NCBI GenBank assembly: GCA_963981505.1 | Contig: CAXCEI010000023.1 | Coordinates: 1 to 22,901 of the forward strand | Source of the DNA: OPU3-GD-OMZ sp001901525 | Lineage (GTDB): Bacteria; Pseudomonadota; Gammaproteobacteria; Methylococcales; Methylomonadaceae | Reading direction: 5' to 3' | Length of the DNA: 22,901 nt | In this document: positions 6,769 to 15,567 of the stretch, one piece after another | How positions within the stretch are numbered: position 1 is the stretch's first letter | Layout of the letters: each line of letters opens with the position of its first letter | Program-made: the position numbers and the translations under genes | Notes under the pieces: model-generated | Told to the model about the DNA's origin: nothing | The model's input: only the letters and a program-made list of their open reading frames with translations | Databases searched by the model: none

Positions 6769-9069
6769 TTAGAAAAGGCTATCCATAGGTGTAATACTGT
6801 TATTTTCAGGTATTTTCTGATGGTGTTCTTTAGGTATTTTTCTGGGTGCAAGTTCTTGTCGAAAATATTCCCAAATACCTTTTTTAGTGGGTTTTTCAGG
6901 TAGTCCTGTTGTCGGATTGATGTAGCTCTTGACGATACCTTTAGGCGGGGTGAAAGATTCTTCGGGGTGTTCTTGTAATGCGGTTTTCATGTAGTCTATC
7001 CACATAGGGAGCGATGTTCGTCCCCCGGTTTCTTTTTTCCCAAGCGGTTTAGAATCATCGAAACCAACCCAAGTGATCGTTGTTATTTTAGGGGAAAAAC
7101 CATTAAACCACGCATCGCGTTGTTGATTGGTTGTGCCTGTTTTTCCTGCCAGATCTTTTCTACCTAATGACTTTGCCCGTCTTGCGGTTCCTCGGCTAAT
7201 CACATCTTGTAATAAGCTGTTCATTAAGAAGCTAATTTCAGGCGATATAATTCTAGGTGCATAGTTGTTTTTATGTTGTTGTGTGACTTTGCAGGTTGTA
7301 CACGCTACTTTGCGCTGTGTTTGAAAAATAATTTCGCCCTGACTGTTTTCTATGCGGCTTATCGCATAGGGTTCTATCAAAAAGCCACCATTGGCAAAGA
7401 CTGAAAAAATTCGGGCCATTTCTAATGGCGAAGCGGTACCACTTCCTAAGGCCAGTGTTAAGTTGTTGGGGAGTTGGCTCTCAGAAAGACCAAAACGTTG
7501 AGCCGTAGAAATTATTTTGGCTATCCCTATTTCCCGTAGTAATCGAATTGAAATTAAATTTCTTGATTTTCTTAATGCAGTTCTTAGTCGAGTGGGACCA
7601 AAGAACTTACCGCTGTAATTTTCAGGACGCCATTCAGTTTTATTGGATTGGCTTTCGTAAACGATAGGAGCATCATTGATAATGCTCGCTAGGGTATAGC
7701 CATTTTCTAGAGCGGTGGTATAAAGTATCGGTTTAAAACCAGACCCGGGTTGGCGTTTGAGTTGGGTGGCTCGATTAAATTTACTGCGCTTAAAATCAAA
7801 GCCACCGACCAGCGAAATAATGGCACCTGTTTGTGGGTCGATAGAAATCAATGCACCCTCAACCTCCGGTTCTTGACTGAGTCGCCATTGGCCGTTCCTA
7901 GACTGCCTTACTCGGACAAGTGTATCGGGTTGGAAGTTTTCTTCGACGGTGTTTTTTGGGTTCGTGCTTTGGGATGGTAGCGCCCATTTAAAATTTTTCC
8001 GAGAGATAATGATTGTAGTTTTATCGGCTAATTGTGCCGTAATTTGATCGGGGTTTACTGCTTTAATGGTCGCAAGGATGGTATCGCCAATGTATTGTGA
8101 AGTGCGTAATGGATCAATGGGCTCGGCCCGGTAACCGTGGCGTTCCTCGTAATTGTGTAATGCATTTCGTAGCGCGCTAGTGGCTGTCTTTTGTAGTTTA
8201 ATATTTAATGTTGTGTAGACCTTTAAACCGGATTCATAAGCTTTATCGCCGAGTAAATCAATAACTTTTATTCTGACCATATCAGAAAAATAGGGAGCGG
8301 TTACCGTACTAAGTTGTTTTTGTCGGGAAGCGGTAATCGGTTGTGCGTGGGCATCATCAAATTCAACTTGATTAATATAACCTAATGTTAACATTCGATT
8401 TAAGACATAGTTGCGTCGTATTAAGGCGCGGTCTGGGTCGTTAATAGGGTTTAGACTCGAGGGTGCTTTAGGTAAACCGGCAACCATTGCCAGTTGAGCA
8501 AGAGATAACTTCGCAAGGGGTTTTCCATAGTAAACCTCGGCAGCAGCAACAACACCATAAGCTTTTCGACCTAAAAATATTTTGTTGATATAAAGTTCAA
8601 GTATTTCATTTTTGGTTAATTCATTTTCAATTTTTAATGCCAAGATAATTTCTTTTATTTTTCGGATGTAGGTTTTTTCACGGGTGAGTAAAAAGTTTCT
8701 GGCAACTTGCATGGTAATTGTACTGCCGCCTTGTTTCTTTTTTCCAGAGATGACGAGTTTAAAGATGGCGCGTAACAGTCCTCGTAAATCAACACCGTGA
8801 TGGTTATAAAATCGTTGGTCTTCAGAGGCTATAAAGGCATTTAAGAGCTGTGGAGGAACCTTGTTATAGGAAATAGGTGTACGTTTTTTTTCACCAAATT
8901 GATCGATTAGGACATTGTTGTGACTGTATATTTTTAACGGCGTTTGGTAGTTAATATTTTTTAACGAAGCGGTGTTGGGTAGCTCAGTAATTATAGTGGT
9001 ATAAATCAAGATGCTTAACAAGGTAAGACTCATGAGGACAGTTGTCACAAGTAAGGCAGGTTTAGTCAT
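6769..9069 (-). CDS. mrcA: Penicillin-binding protein 1A, bifunctional
   Basis: A 766-residue class A penicillin-binding protein that polymerises and cross-links peptidoglycan at the outer face of the inner membrane. Residues 5-28 form the single membrane anchor. The glycosyltransferase 51 domain has ASEDQRFYNHHGVD with catalytic E83, then QGGSTITMQVARN (113-125). A short OB-like insert spans about 320-400. The transpeptidase domain carries S443-x-x-K446, S502-x-N504 and K643-T-G645. A CxxC pair (C590, C593) sits before the KTG motif. It is somewhat shorter than E. coli PBP1A (850 residues), with a compact insert and a basic tail. Its divergent placement beside pilMNOPQ is the standard gammaproteobacterial order. 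The ATG at 9069 directly precedes the anchor; no strong Shine-Dalgarno sequence is seen. Confidence 0.92.
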   Translation of the reverse strand: MTKPALLVTTVLMSLTLLSILIYTTIITELPNTASLKNINYQTPLKIYSHNNVLIDQFGEKKRTPISYNKVPPQLLNAFIASEDQRFYNHHGVDLRGLLRAIFKLVISGKKKQGGSTITMQVARNFLLTREKTYIRKIKEIILALKIENELTKNEILELYINKIFLGRKAYGVVAAAEVYYGKPLAKLSLAQLAMVAGLPKAPSSLNPINDPDRALIRRNYVLNRMLTLGYINQVEFDDAHAQPITASRQKQLSTVTAPYFSDMVRIKVIDLLGDKAYESGLKVYTTLNIKLQKTATSALRNALHNYEERHGYRAEPIDPLRTSQYIGDTILATIKAVNPDQITAQLADKTTIIISRKNFKWALPSQSTNPKNTVEENFQPDTLVRVRQSRNGQWRLSQEPEVEGALISIDPQTGAIISLVGGFDFKRSKFNRATQLKRQPGSGFKPILYTTALENGYTLASIINDAPIVYESQSNKTEWRPENYSGKFFGPTRLRTALRKSRNLISIRLLREIGIAKIISTAQRFGLSESQLPNNLTLALGSGTASPLEMARIFSVFANGGFLIEPYAISRIENSQGEIIFQTQRKVACTTCKVTQQHKNNYAPRIISPEISFLMNSLLQDVISRGTARRAKSLGRKDLAGKTGTTNQQRDAWFNGFSPKITTITWVGFDDSKPLGKKETGGRTSLPMWIDYMKTALQEHPEESFTPPKGIVKSYINPTTGLPEKPTKKGIWEYFRQELAPRKIPKEHHQKIPENNSITPMDSLF

Positions 9070-9121
9070 TGGGTGATTTAGTGGAAAATTTTGTTAAATA
9101 TTTAAGGGTTAAGTTGATAAA

Positions 9122-9149
9122 AGTATAAGCAAGTTGTGACGGTCATTAA
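9122..9149 (-). promoter_or_regulatory. Possible mrcA promoter
   Basis: On the minus strand a good -10 hexamer, TATACT (complement of 9122-9127), lies 16 bp after a poor -35, TTAATG (complement of 9144-9149). It is about 55 bp upstream of the mrcA start. Only the -10 is convincing. Confidence 0.3.
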
Positions 9150-9234
9150 TCTTAACAAAATTTAGCGTAATAAGTGAGTAATAAGAGTCGGGTCCTGTAG
9201 TGCTCGTTAAGGATAGTTATTTTAAGTAAAAAAG

Positions 9235-9263
9235 TTTTGAGTAATTTAATCTCTGACTATACT
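9235..9263 (+). promoter_or_regulatory. Probable promoter of the pilMNOPQ operon
   Basis: TTTTGA (9235-9240) and TATACT (9258-9263) are 17 bp apart and lie about 40 bp upstream of pilM. The -10 matches consensus at five of six positions; the -35 is weaker. Together with the possible mrcA promoter this accounts for the 232-bp divergent region, in which I see no other feature. Confidence 0.5.
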
Positions 9264-9301
9264 TCAGTAACAATTAATTGAGTAATTAGGGCTTAAATGG
9301 A

Positions 9302-10396
9302 ATGAATTTTCTGAAAAATATAGCTGTTTTATTCAGGCAGTATCTTTTTCCTGCAGGAGAATCAATGGTTGCTGTTGATCTTCATGCAGCAGAATTTAGG
9401 GTGATAGAGTTAGCTAAGAAGAGTGACCAATATATCGTAGAAAATTTGTTTTGTTACCAGCTTAACAGCGGGACCCCTTCAGAGCTTGAAACAATTGGGT
9501 TCGAAGATAAATCAGCAGCATTTAAAAAGATTGTCGAAGAGTTAGGGTTAACGGGTAGACCTGTCTGTAGTAGTGTTTCGAATGCGTTAGTGATGAGTAA
9601 GATTATTGAATTGTCCGCAACACTAAGTCCTGTTGAAATAGAGCATCAGGTGATGTTAGAAATTGATCGCTTTGTTCCTTATCCGATAGAAGAAATTAGT
9701 TTTGATTATGAAATTCAGGGTGATTCAGGAGAGGGTGAGGGGCAGATTAATGTTTTGCTGGTAGCTTCCCGTAGAGAGAATACTGATGATCAAGTTGCAG
9801 TATTATCTGCTGCAGGATTAAAGCCCGTTATTTTAGATGTTGATGTGTATGCAATGGAACGTGCTTTTTCTTTGTTAGTTGGTCAGTTGCCTGAGAGTGT
9901 TCTTGAAAAACCTGTTGCTATTTATGATTTTAGGGGTAATTCAGTTACCTTGTATGTCATGTGCGGTGAGCGAAATATTTATATGCGGGAGCAGAATTTA
10001 GGGAGTCAACAGATAAAAAAAGAATCTCATAGTTTTTATGAGCCTGAGACGTCACTGTCAGGAAAGGGGTCGGAGGAGGACTTAATTCAGGCCGATAACT
10101 CGGTAGCTATTATTAATAATGCTGTGGTCATTCAACAGGTTTTGAGAGGTTTGCAGTTTTACGAGGCTGCCAATATAAATGATCCGGTTGGGCATATTGT
10201 TTTAGCGGGTGATGTTGCTGTGAATAATGATATTGATGAGGCAATAAAGCAACAAGTAGGACTGGCCATATCAATAGCTGATCCTTTTAAAGAAATGGTT
10301 GTTTCAAAGCGAATTGATACGTTGGACCTGACTCCGTCACTATTTATGATTACCTGTGGCTTAGCGCTTAGGGGGTTTGTTAATGGCGCTCATTAA
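9302..10396 (+). CDS. pilM: Type IV pilus assembly protein PilM
   Basis: A 364-residue cytoplasmic actin-like protein that binds the N-terminus of PilN and couples the pilus motor to the alignment complex. It is recognised by length, by EIEHQVMLEIDRFVPYPIEE in the middle, by the terminal FMITCGLALRGF, and by its place as first gene of pilMNOPQ beside mrcA. Divergence is marked where other PilM proteins bind nucleotide. The usual VDIGxxxxK phosphate loop reads VDLHAAEFR at residues 25-33, and the second DIGxxxT loop reads as YDFRGNSVT. The segment after LGSQQI (about 239-265) is also unlike typical PilM. ATG 9302 has only a weak ribosome binding site. The 3' end overlaps pilN by 14 bp. Confidence 0.85.
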   Translation: MNFLKNIAVLFRQYLFPAGESMVAVDLHAAEFRVIELAKKSDQYIVENLFCYQLNSGTPSELETIGFEDKSAAFKKIVEELGLTGRPVCSSVSNALVMSKIIELSATLSPVEIEHQVMLEIDRFVPYPIEEISFDYEIQGDSGEGEGQINVLLVASRRENTDDQVAVLSAAGLKPVILDVDVYAMERAFSLLVGQLPESVLEKPVAIYDFRGNSVTLYVMCGERNIYMREQNLGSQQIKKESHSFYEPETSLSGKGSEEDLIQADNSVAIINNAVVIQQVLRGLQFYEAANINDPVGHIVLAGDVAVNNDIDEAIKQQVGLAISIADPFKEMVVSKRIDTLDLTPSLFMITCGLALRGFVNGAH

Positions 10397-10937
10397 TCTA
10401 TTGCCTTGGCGAGAGCAAGAAAGAAAAAAGAAGCGCCGTGAATTTATAGTGGGTGTGGTGGTTGCTGCGGTAGTAGCGGTAGTTGTTTTAATTTTTGTGC
10501 ATATTTATGTTGCAAGTTTGCAAGGTTATCAGGCGCAAAGAAATGCCCTGCTTGCTACAGAAATAAAGCTTCAAGCAGTAAAGCTTGCCAAGATAACAGG
10601 TTTGGAAACGCAGAAGAAGAAGTTGATTAATAAAATTAAGGTCATACAAGGGTTGGAGCGGCACCGGTTTGGAATAGTCCATGTTATGGATGCATTGGCT
10701 AAGGTGGTTCCTGATGGTATTTATTTAATAAGTTTTACTCAGTTTGGCAATGATTTAGAAATAAAAGGAAAGTCGATTGCTAATGGACAAATATCAAGAT
10801 TGATGAGGTCAGTTGAAAGCTCCCTGTGGTTGAAAGCACCTCAGTTGCAAATTATTCAGGCAGTTAATAAAGAAAAAAAAGAGTATGTCGACGATTTCAG
10901 AGTTAATTTAAAGCAATTTCATAACCTAGTGGATTAA
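10383..10937 (+). CDS. pilN: Type IV pilus assembly protein PilN
   Basis: A 184-residue inner-membrane protein. Its cytoplasmic tail begins MALINLLPWRE, the conserved peptide that docks into PilM. A membrane segment follows at about residues 21-40, then a coiled-coil stretch (about 45-90) and a periplasmic ferredoxin-like domain that pairs with PilO. The ATG at 10383 is chosen because the docking motif starts there and AGGGGG (10370-10375) sits seven bases upstream; an in-frame TTG at 10377 would add two residues. It overlaps the end of pilM by 14 bp, and pilO starts nine bases after its stop. This strongly indicates a coupled operon. Confidence 0.9.
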   Translation: MALINLLPWREQERKKKRREFIVGVVVAAVVAVVVLIFVHIYVASLQGYQAQRNALLATEIKLQAVKLAKITGLETQKKKLINKIKVIQGLERHRFGIVHVMDALAKVVPDGIYLISFTQFGNDLEIKGKSIANGQISRLMRSVESSLWLKAPQLQIIQAVNKEKKEYVDDFRVNLKQFHNLVD

Positions 10938-10946
10938 GAGGTCACC

Positions 10947-11543
10947 TTGTCGTCAATGAATGTAGAAATCAGCGCCGTAGAAACATGGCCCATTTATGTC
11001 AAGTTACTGGTGGGGGTGTTTGTTGGGGTAATCGTATTAATAACAGGACTTTATTTCGATACCTCGCTTCAATGGCAAGAATTGGAAAAACTACAGGAAA
11101 AGGAGCAGGAATTAAAATTAATATTTGAGAAAAGACAAAAAAAAGTAGTGAATTATATCGGTTATAAAAATCAGTATTTTGAGATAGAAAAGCAGTTGGA
11201 CAATATGCTGGATAAGTTGCCAAATAAATCAGAAGTCGCAGATTTATTGATTGAGGTTTCACAAGTGGGTCTTAATAGTGGGCTTAAGTTTAAGTTATTT
11301 AAACCTATGGCTGGTCAAGGAAAAGACTTTTATAAAGAGTTACCTATTCAAATTCAAGTGGTGGGCGATTATAAGCAGTTTGCTGTTTTTATAAGTGGAC
11401 TGGCTGGGTTGTCAAGAATCGTAACCATTCACGATATTAATATTAAGACATCAGGCGGTCCACTTTTAATGATGGATGCCATGATTAAAACATACAGTGA
11501 GCCGCAAGCAGAAAAAGGTTTGCAAGGGAATAGAAAGCAATGA
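10947..11543 (+). CDS. pilO: Type IV pilus assembly protein PilO
   Basis: A protein of about 198 residues with a short cytoplasmic tail, one membrane segment at about residues 16-36, a coiled coil (about 40-90) and a periplasmic domain. It forms heterodimers with PilN and contacts PilP. Identification rests mainly on architecture and its fixed position between pilN and pilP, as primary sequence in this family is poorly conserved. Two starts are possible. TTG at 10947 has GAGGT (10938-10942) four bases upstream, whereas ATG at 10956 would have a thirteen-base spacing; I favour TTG, but the difference is only three residues. The last four bases overlap the pilP start (ATGA). Confidence 0.88.
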   Translation: MSSMNVEISAVETWPIYVKLLVGVFVGVIVLITGLYFDTSLQWQELEKLQEKEQELKLIFEKRQKKVVNYIGYKNQYFEIEKQLDNMLDKLPNKSEVADLLIEVSQVGLNSGLKFKLFKPMAGQGKDFYKELPIQIQVVGDYKQFAVFISGLAGLSRIVTIHDINIKTSGGPLLMMDAMIKTYSEPQAEKGLQGNRKQ

Positions 11544-12073
11544 GTCGACTTAAATCAAAGGGCTTATCGGTAGGCGTGTTGACCTTATGGGTTGTGGGTT
11601 GCAGCGATCAGCATGGTGGACTGTTGCAGTATATTGAACAAGTGAAAGCAATACCGGCCAGTAAAATAGAGGCATTGCCGGAGTTAGTCGTTATTGAGTC
11701 GTTTGAATTTGATGCTGGAAATGTAAGGGACCCTTTTAAGCCATTAGAAAAGATGTCTGCAGAAATGCAAGGATACGATGCACTGTCGAATGCAGTGCAT
11801 CCCGATTACTCGCGGCTAAAAGAAGCGATGGAATTTATGCCGTTGGATACGTTAAGAATGGTGGGCACGGTATTTTTTCAATTGGAGTTGTGGGGTCTGG
11901 TAGAAACACTTAATGGGAAAATATATCGTGTAAGAGCGGGTGATTATATGGGCTTAGATCACGGTGAAATTGTTGCAATTAAAGATGCAAGTATTGAGTT
12001 GCTTGAGATGGTTTCAGGTAGTGAGCCGGGAGTGTGGGTTAAGCGTAAGGCGAAATTGGAGATTCTGCAATGA
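11540..12073 (+). CDS. pilP: Type IV pilus assembly lipoprotein PilP
   Basis: A 177-residue inner-membrane lipoprotein that bridges PilNO to the secretin PilQ. The lipobox is VVGC, with lipidated C21 after a hydrophobic segment. The conserved RDPFKP motif follows the disordered linker at about residues 61-66. The C-terminal half holds the beta-sandwich segment with LDTLRMVGTVF, RVRAGDYMG and a closing WVKRKAKLEI, which fits the PilP C-domain. Start and stop overlap neighbours by four bases each (ATGA), so it is translationally coupled to both pilO and pilQ. Confidence 0.92.
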   Translation: MSRLKSKGLSVGVLTLWVVGCSDQHGGLLQYIEQVKAIPASKIEALPELVVIESFEFDAGNVRDPFKPLEKMSAEMQGYDALSNAVHPDYSRLKEAMEFMPLDTLRMVGTVFFQLELWGLVETLNGKIYRVRAGDYMGLDHGEIVAIKDASIELLEMVSGSEPGVWVKRKAKLEILQ

Positions 12074-13815
12074 GTAAATTATTTTTAGGCATTTGGCTGC
12101 TGGTCATAGTTAAAGTAACGATGTTTTCAATTGCCTGGGCTGTAAATGAACAGCAGTCGGACTTAAGTAATGTGGCTGAGTTTCAAGGTGCAATGGTTAA
12201 GGCGAGGGATATTGCTAAGTTAATTCCTCAGCGATTTATTACTGATATCAGTTTTACGGGGGGGCTTCGTGGTAAGGGGCGTTTATTGATTACTTTTAAT
12301 AATTCTAATGCTTTTGTTAATTTTAAGGAAAGCGCTGGTCAGGTTACCGTCTCTTTATTGAATACAGTTATAGCAAAGCGGTTTTTGAAACGGATGAAGG
12401 TTAAGTCGCAGGGGACGTTAGTTGATTTTATTGATTTTAAACAATTGGTCTCTGAAACCAAAGTTTTTATAAAGCTAAATACAGAGCGATTTCATTACAC
12501 GAGCATGCAAGGTGAGAAAACATTAACGATTAATTTTACTCCGGTGTCTGTGAGAGCTGTAGGTAGTAGACAAAAAAAAGGGCGCGTCAATAAAGGGGAG
12601 CGCCTATCGTTGAATTTTAAAGAAATTGAAGTGCGCTCAGTGTTACAAGTGTTGTCTGATTTTACCGGGTTGAATATTATTGCAACGGATTCAGTTTCAG
12701 GGGCGGTTACGTTAAAATTAAACGATGTGCCTTGGGATCAGGTGTTATCACTGGTTTTAAAAGCCAAGGGATTGGCAATGAGGCAAAACGATAATATTGT
12801 TTTAGTGGCCCCGGCAACTGAAATTAATAAAATAGAACAAGAGGAGTTGGCATCCCAAAAGGTTGCAGCTTATTTAGAGGCATTGAAAACAGAATTTTTG
12901 CAAATTAATTATGCAAAGGCAGTAGATATTAGGGATCTATTAACTTCGGGTAATGGCGGAGGGGCTGCAGATACGGATATGAGGCAAAATTCAATGCTTG
13001 TTTCTGAGCGCGGAACAGTGGTTGTTGATGAGAGGACTAATACTCTAATAATAAAAGACGTGCCTGCTAAGTTAAAAGAGATTGTTCAGTTGGTTGTATT
13101 GTTAGATAAGCCGGTGCAGCAAGTGATGGTGGAAGCGCGAATCGTGGTTGCGGATAAAACATTTGCTCAGGAAATGGGTATTAAGTTTGGGGTTACTGGG
13201 GAAAAAGACAGTTCTACGAAAGCTACAGTTAATGCCTCATTGCTTGATTTTGGAGTGAGTGCTGTGAATCCTTACGGGGCCTTGGGGATGACCTTGGCAA
13301 GAGGGGCTGATTATGTGCTTAATTTAGAGTTATCAGCACTGGAAAATGAAGGTAGAGGCGATATTATTGCTAACCCGCGGGTAATGACTTCAGATCGGGT
13401 TAAGGCCGTTATAAAACAAGGGGTTAAAAAACAGATTACGGTACCGGCTAGCGCGAATAATCCGGCGTCGCAACGTTTTATTGATGTGGTATTGGAATTA
13501 AATGTAACGCCGCATATCACGCCGAATGGTGAGGTTATTATGGAGTTGTTGGTTAAAAAAGATAATACTATTGCAGGCTCTCAGGATTTTGCTAATCGAG
13601 AGATTAGAACAACGGTGAAAGTGAAGGATGGGGAGACGGTTGTTTTAGGCGGTGTTTATGAGGAAGTTTCGAATAAAAAAAATTATCGGGTTCCATATTT
13701 AGCCAATATTCCTTTTTTTGGAAATCTATTTAAAAAGAATGTAGACAGTGAGGATAAAAAGGAATTACTCGTCTTTGTTACCCCTAAGATTGTAGGAAGT
13801 CGACGGATTCAATAA
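12070..13815 (+). CDS. pilQ: Type IV pilus outer-membrane secretin PilQ
   Basis: A 581-residue secretin that forms the outer-membrane pore for the pilus. A signal peptide spans about residues 1-24. One AMIN domain (about 50-155) is followed by an N0/STN domain (about 178-255, from LSLNFKEIEVRSVLQVLSDF), an N1 domain with VVDERTNTLIIKD (about 317-329), and the C-terminal secretin barrel with NPRVMTSDRVKAVI, ELNVTPHI and VVLGGVYEE. The end, IPFFGNLFKK followed by LLVFVTPKIV, is diagnostic. It is shorter than Pseudomonas PilQ (about 714 residues), which has two AMIN domains; here only one is evident. The gene overlaps pilP by four bases and is followed by a strong terminator that closes the operon. 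Confidence 0.93.
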   Translation: MSKLFLGIWLLVIVKVTMFSIAWAVNEQQSDLSNVAEFQGAMVKARDIAKLIPQRFITDISFTGGLRGKGRLLITFNNSNAFVNFKESAGQVTVSLLNTVIAKRFLKRMKVKSQGTLVDFIDFKQLVSETKVFIKLNTERFHYTSMQGEKTLTINFTPVSVRAVGSRQKKGRVNKGERLSLNFKEIEVRSVLQVLSDFTGLNIIATDSVSGAVTLKLNDVPWDQVLSLVLKAKGLAMRQNDNIVLVAPATEINKIEQEELASQKVAAYLEALKTEFLQINYAKAVDIRDLLTSGNGGGAADTDMRQNSMLVSERGTVVVDERTNTLIIKDVPAKLKEIVQLVVLLDKPVQQVMVEARIVVADKTFAQEMGIKFGVTGEKDSSTKATVNASLLDFGVSAVNPYGALGMTLARGADYVLNLELSALENEGRGDIIANPRVMTSDRVKAVIKQGVKKQITVPASANNPASQRFIDVVLELNVTPHITPNGEVIMELLVKKDNTIAGSQDFANREIRTTVKVKDGETVVLGGVYEEVSNKKNYRVPYLANIPFFGNLFKKNVDSEDKKELLVFVTPKIVGSRRIQ

Positions 13816-13835
13816 TAAGCAGCTATATAAAAAAT

Positions 13836-13864
13836 AAAAAAAGGGGCATAATGCCCCTTTTTTT
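13836..13864. terminator. Strong intrinsic terminator after pilQ
   Basis: AAAAAAAGGGGCA (13836-13848) and TGCCCCTTTTTTT (13852-13864) are perfect reverse complements around a three-base loop. The GC-rich core with A7 and T7 flanks can act in either direction. It separates pilMNOPQ from aroKB, which otherwise follow directly. Confidence 0.9.
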
Positions 13865-13893
13865 ATTAGTGTTGCAATGCCTTAATCAATTTA

Positions 13894-14424
13894 ATGACCT
13901 TGAATAAAAATATATACTTAATAGGACCCATGGGTGTTGGTAAGACGACTATTGGTCGACAGTTAGCAAAGAGACTCGGTGTGCCTTTTTATGACAGTGA
14001 TAAGGTCATCGAGGAACAGACGGGCGTTGATATAGCGACTATTTTTGAATTTGAAGGTGAATCTGGATTTAGACGGCGTGAGAAAAAGATTATTGAAGAA
14101 TTGGTGGCATTTAAAGGTGTTGTCATAGCGACAGGGGGGGGTGTTGTTCTTGATGAGCAGAATAGAAATTTACTTACCCAGAATGGTTTTGTTGTTTATT
14201 TGAGTTGTGCTGTTAATAAGTTATTAGAGCGAACTCATAAGGATAGCAAGAGACCGTTATTACAAACAGGGAACCCAAGGCAGAAGATTGAAGAATTACT
14301 TCAGGCGCGAGAGCCGTTATATGCCACTTGCGCAGATTTGAAAGTAAATACAGGGAATATGTCTGGAAAAATGGTCGTGAGTTTTATTTTAGCTGAGTAT
14401 GATTCAGCCGCCGAAAACTATTGA
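13894..14424 (+). CDS. aroK: Shikimate kinase
   Basis: A 176-residue cytoplasmic kinase that phosphorylates shikimate with ATP. The Walker A loop GPMGVGKT is at residues 11-18, the shikimate-binding D34-S-D36 in FYDSDKVIE, R60 in GFRRRE, and the GGG loop at 81-83. DSKRPLL in the lid region is also present. Length is standard. ATG 13894 has no convincing ribosome binding site and lies 29 bp after the pilQ terminator, so a promoter must sit within or just beside that terminator or transcription must read through. A run of eight G bases (14134-14141) encodes the conserved GGG loop. aroB follows closely. Confidence 0.93.
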   Translation: MTLNKNIYLIGPMGVGKTTIGRQLAKRLGVPFYDSDKVIEEQTGVDIATIFEFEGESGFRRREKKIIEELVAFKGVVIATGGGVVLDEQNRNLLTQNGFVVYLSCAVNKLLERTHKDSKRPLLQTGNPRQKIEELLQAREPLYATCADLKVNTGNMSGKMVVSFILAEYDSAAENY

Positions 14425-14434
14425 GTTATTGAAA

Positions 14435-15517
14435 ATGAAAGTATTGAATGTTGATTTGGGGGAGCGAAGTTATCCTATTTATATCGGTTCCGATTTAATA
14501 GCTAATTCGGCAATTATTTCCCGGCATATAAAATCAAAACAAGTATTAATTGTAACGAATGAAACCATAGCGCCATTGTACTTAGAGAAGGTGTTGGATT
14601 CTTTATCCGGTTATCAAGTCCAAACCCTTATCTTGCCAGATGGCGAGCAGTATAAGACCGTTGATACGGTTACGACTATATTTGATGTATTTTTAGAAAA
14701 TAAGTATGGTCGTAGTGCAACCTTAATTGCCTTGGGCGGGGGGGTTATTGGTGATATGGGGGGCTTTGCTGCCGCCTGTTTTCAACGAGGGGTGCCTTTT
14801 ATACAGGTGCCGACAACGTTGTTGGCACAAGTAGATTCATCAGTGGGCGGGAAGACGGGAGTGAATCACCCGCTAGGAAAAAACATGATTGGCGCGTTCT
14901 ATCAGCCGGAGTGTGTGATTATTGATGCTCAAGTACTCAGCACGTTGGATGATCGACAATTGTCCGCTGGGTTAGCAGAAGTAATAAAGTATGGCTTAAT
15001 TCGTGACCCTGAGTTCTTTAGTTGGTTAGAACAAAATATGACGGCCTTGTTAGCTAGAGATTACGCAGCATTGAGTTATGCCATTGAGCGCTGTTGTCTG
15101 GCGAAAGCGCAAATAGTAGCTGAGGATGAAAAAGAATCAGGTGTTAGAGCGATTTTGAATTTAGGCCATACCTTTGGGCATGCGATTGAATCAGGTTCGG
15201 GGTATGGTGTTTACTTGCATGGCGAAGCCGTTGCTATTGGGTGCTGTCAGGCAGCTGATTTATCCAGACGCTTAGGGCATTTAAGTGATAGTGATGTTGA
15301 TAGGATTGTTGCTGTTTTTCAAAGAGCAGGCCTACCCACTAATCCGCCTAAGAATTTGTCGATTGATGATTACTTAGCATTCATGGGGCGAGATAAGAAG
15401 AATATTGATGGTAATATTTATTTGATTTTATTAGCGAGAATAGGATGGGCTGAGTTGCCGTTAACAGTTAATACAGATTTGTTGGTGGCTACGTTAGAAA
15501 GTTATGGCACTGTTTAA
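14435..15517 (+). CDS. aroB: 3-dehydroquinate synthase
   Basis: A 360-residue NAD- and metal-dependent enzyme that converts DAHP to 3-dehydroquinate in the shikimate pathway. NAD-binding GGGVIGDMGGF is at residues 101-111 and VPTTLLAQVDSSVGGKTGVN at 125-144. The metal ligands are E182 in AEVIKYG, H245 in NLGHTFGH and H262 in LHGEAVAIG, each two positions before the E. coli numbering. The ATG at 14435 is chosen because the product then starts MKVLNVDLGERSYPI, in register with E. coli AroB. An in-frame ATG at 14399, inside aroK, would add twelve residues with no family counterpart. The spacing to aroK is 10 bp, the usual aroKB pair. Confidence 0.94.
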   Translation: MKVLNVDLGERSYPIYIGSDLIANSAIISRHIKSKQVLIVTNETIAPLYLEKVLDSLSGYQVQTLILPDGEQYKTVDTVTTIFDVFLENKYGRSATLIALGGGVIGDMGGFAAACFQRGVPFIQVPTTLLAQVDSSVGGKTGVNHPLGKNMIGAFYQPECVIIDAQVLSTLDDRQLSAGLAEVIKYGLIRDPEFFSWLEQNMTALLARDYAALSYAIERCCLAKAQIVAEDEKESGVRAILNLGHTFGHAIESGSGYGVYLHGEAVAIGCCQAADLSRRLGHLSDSDVDRIVAVFQRAGLPTNPPKNLSIDDYLAFMGRDKKNIDGNIYLILLARIGWAELPLTVNTDLLVATLESYGTV

Positions 15518-15567
15518 TTATTAATGTAATTGATTAATAGTAATTAATGAAAAATTATAGAGGTAAC

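Noticed and set aside
6700..6903. Plus-strand open frame of 67 codons over the rpmE terminator and mrcA 3' end
   Set aside because: It runs across a good terminator and opposite the mrcA coding region, with no ribosome binding site.
14134..14141. Run of eight G bases in aroK that could be a phase-variable tract
   Set aside because: The tract encodes the conserved GGG loop of shikimate kinase in an essential-type gene, and the frame is intact. Nothing else suggests switching.
14399..14434. Upstream ATG giving a longer AroB
   Set aside because: It lies inside aroK, and the extra twelve residues have no counterpart in AroB proteins; the start at 14435 matches E. coli AroB.
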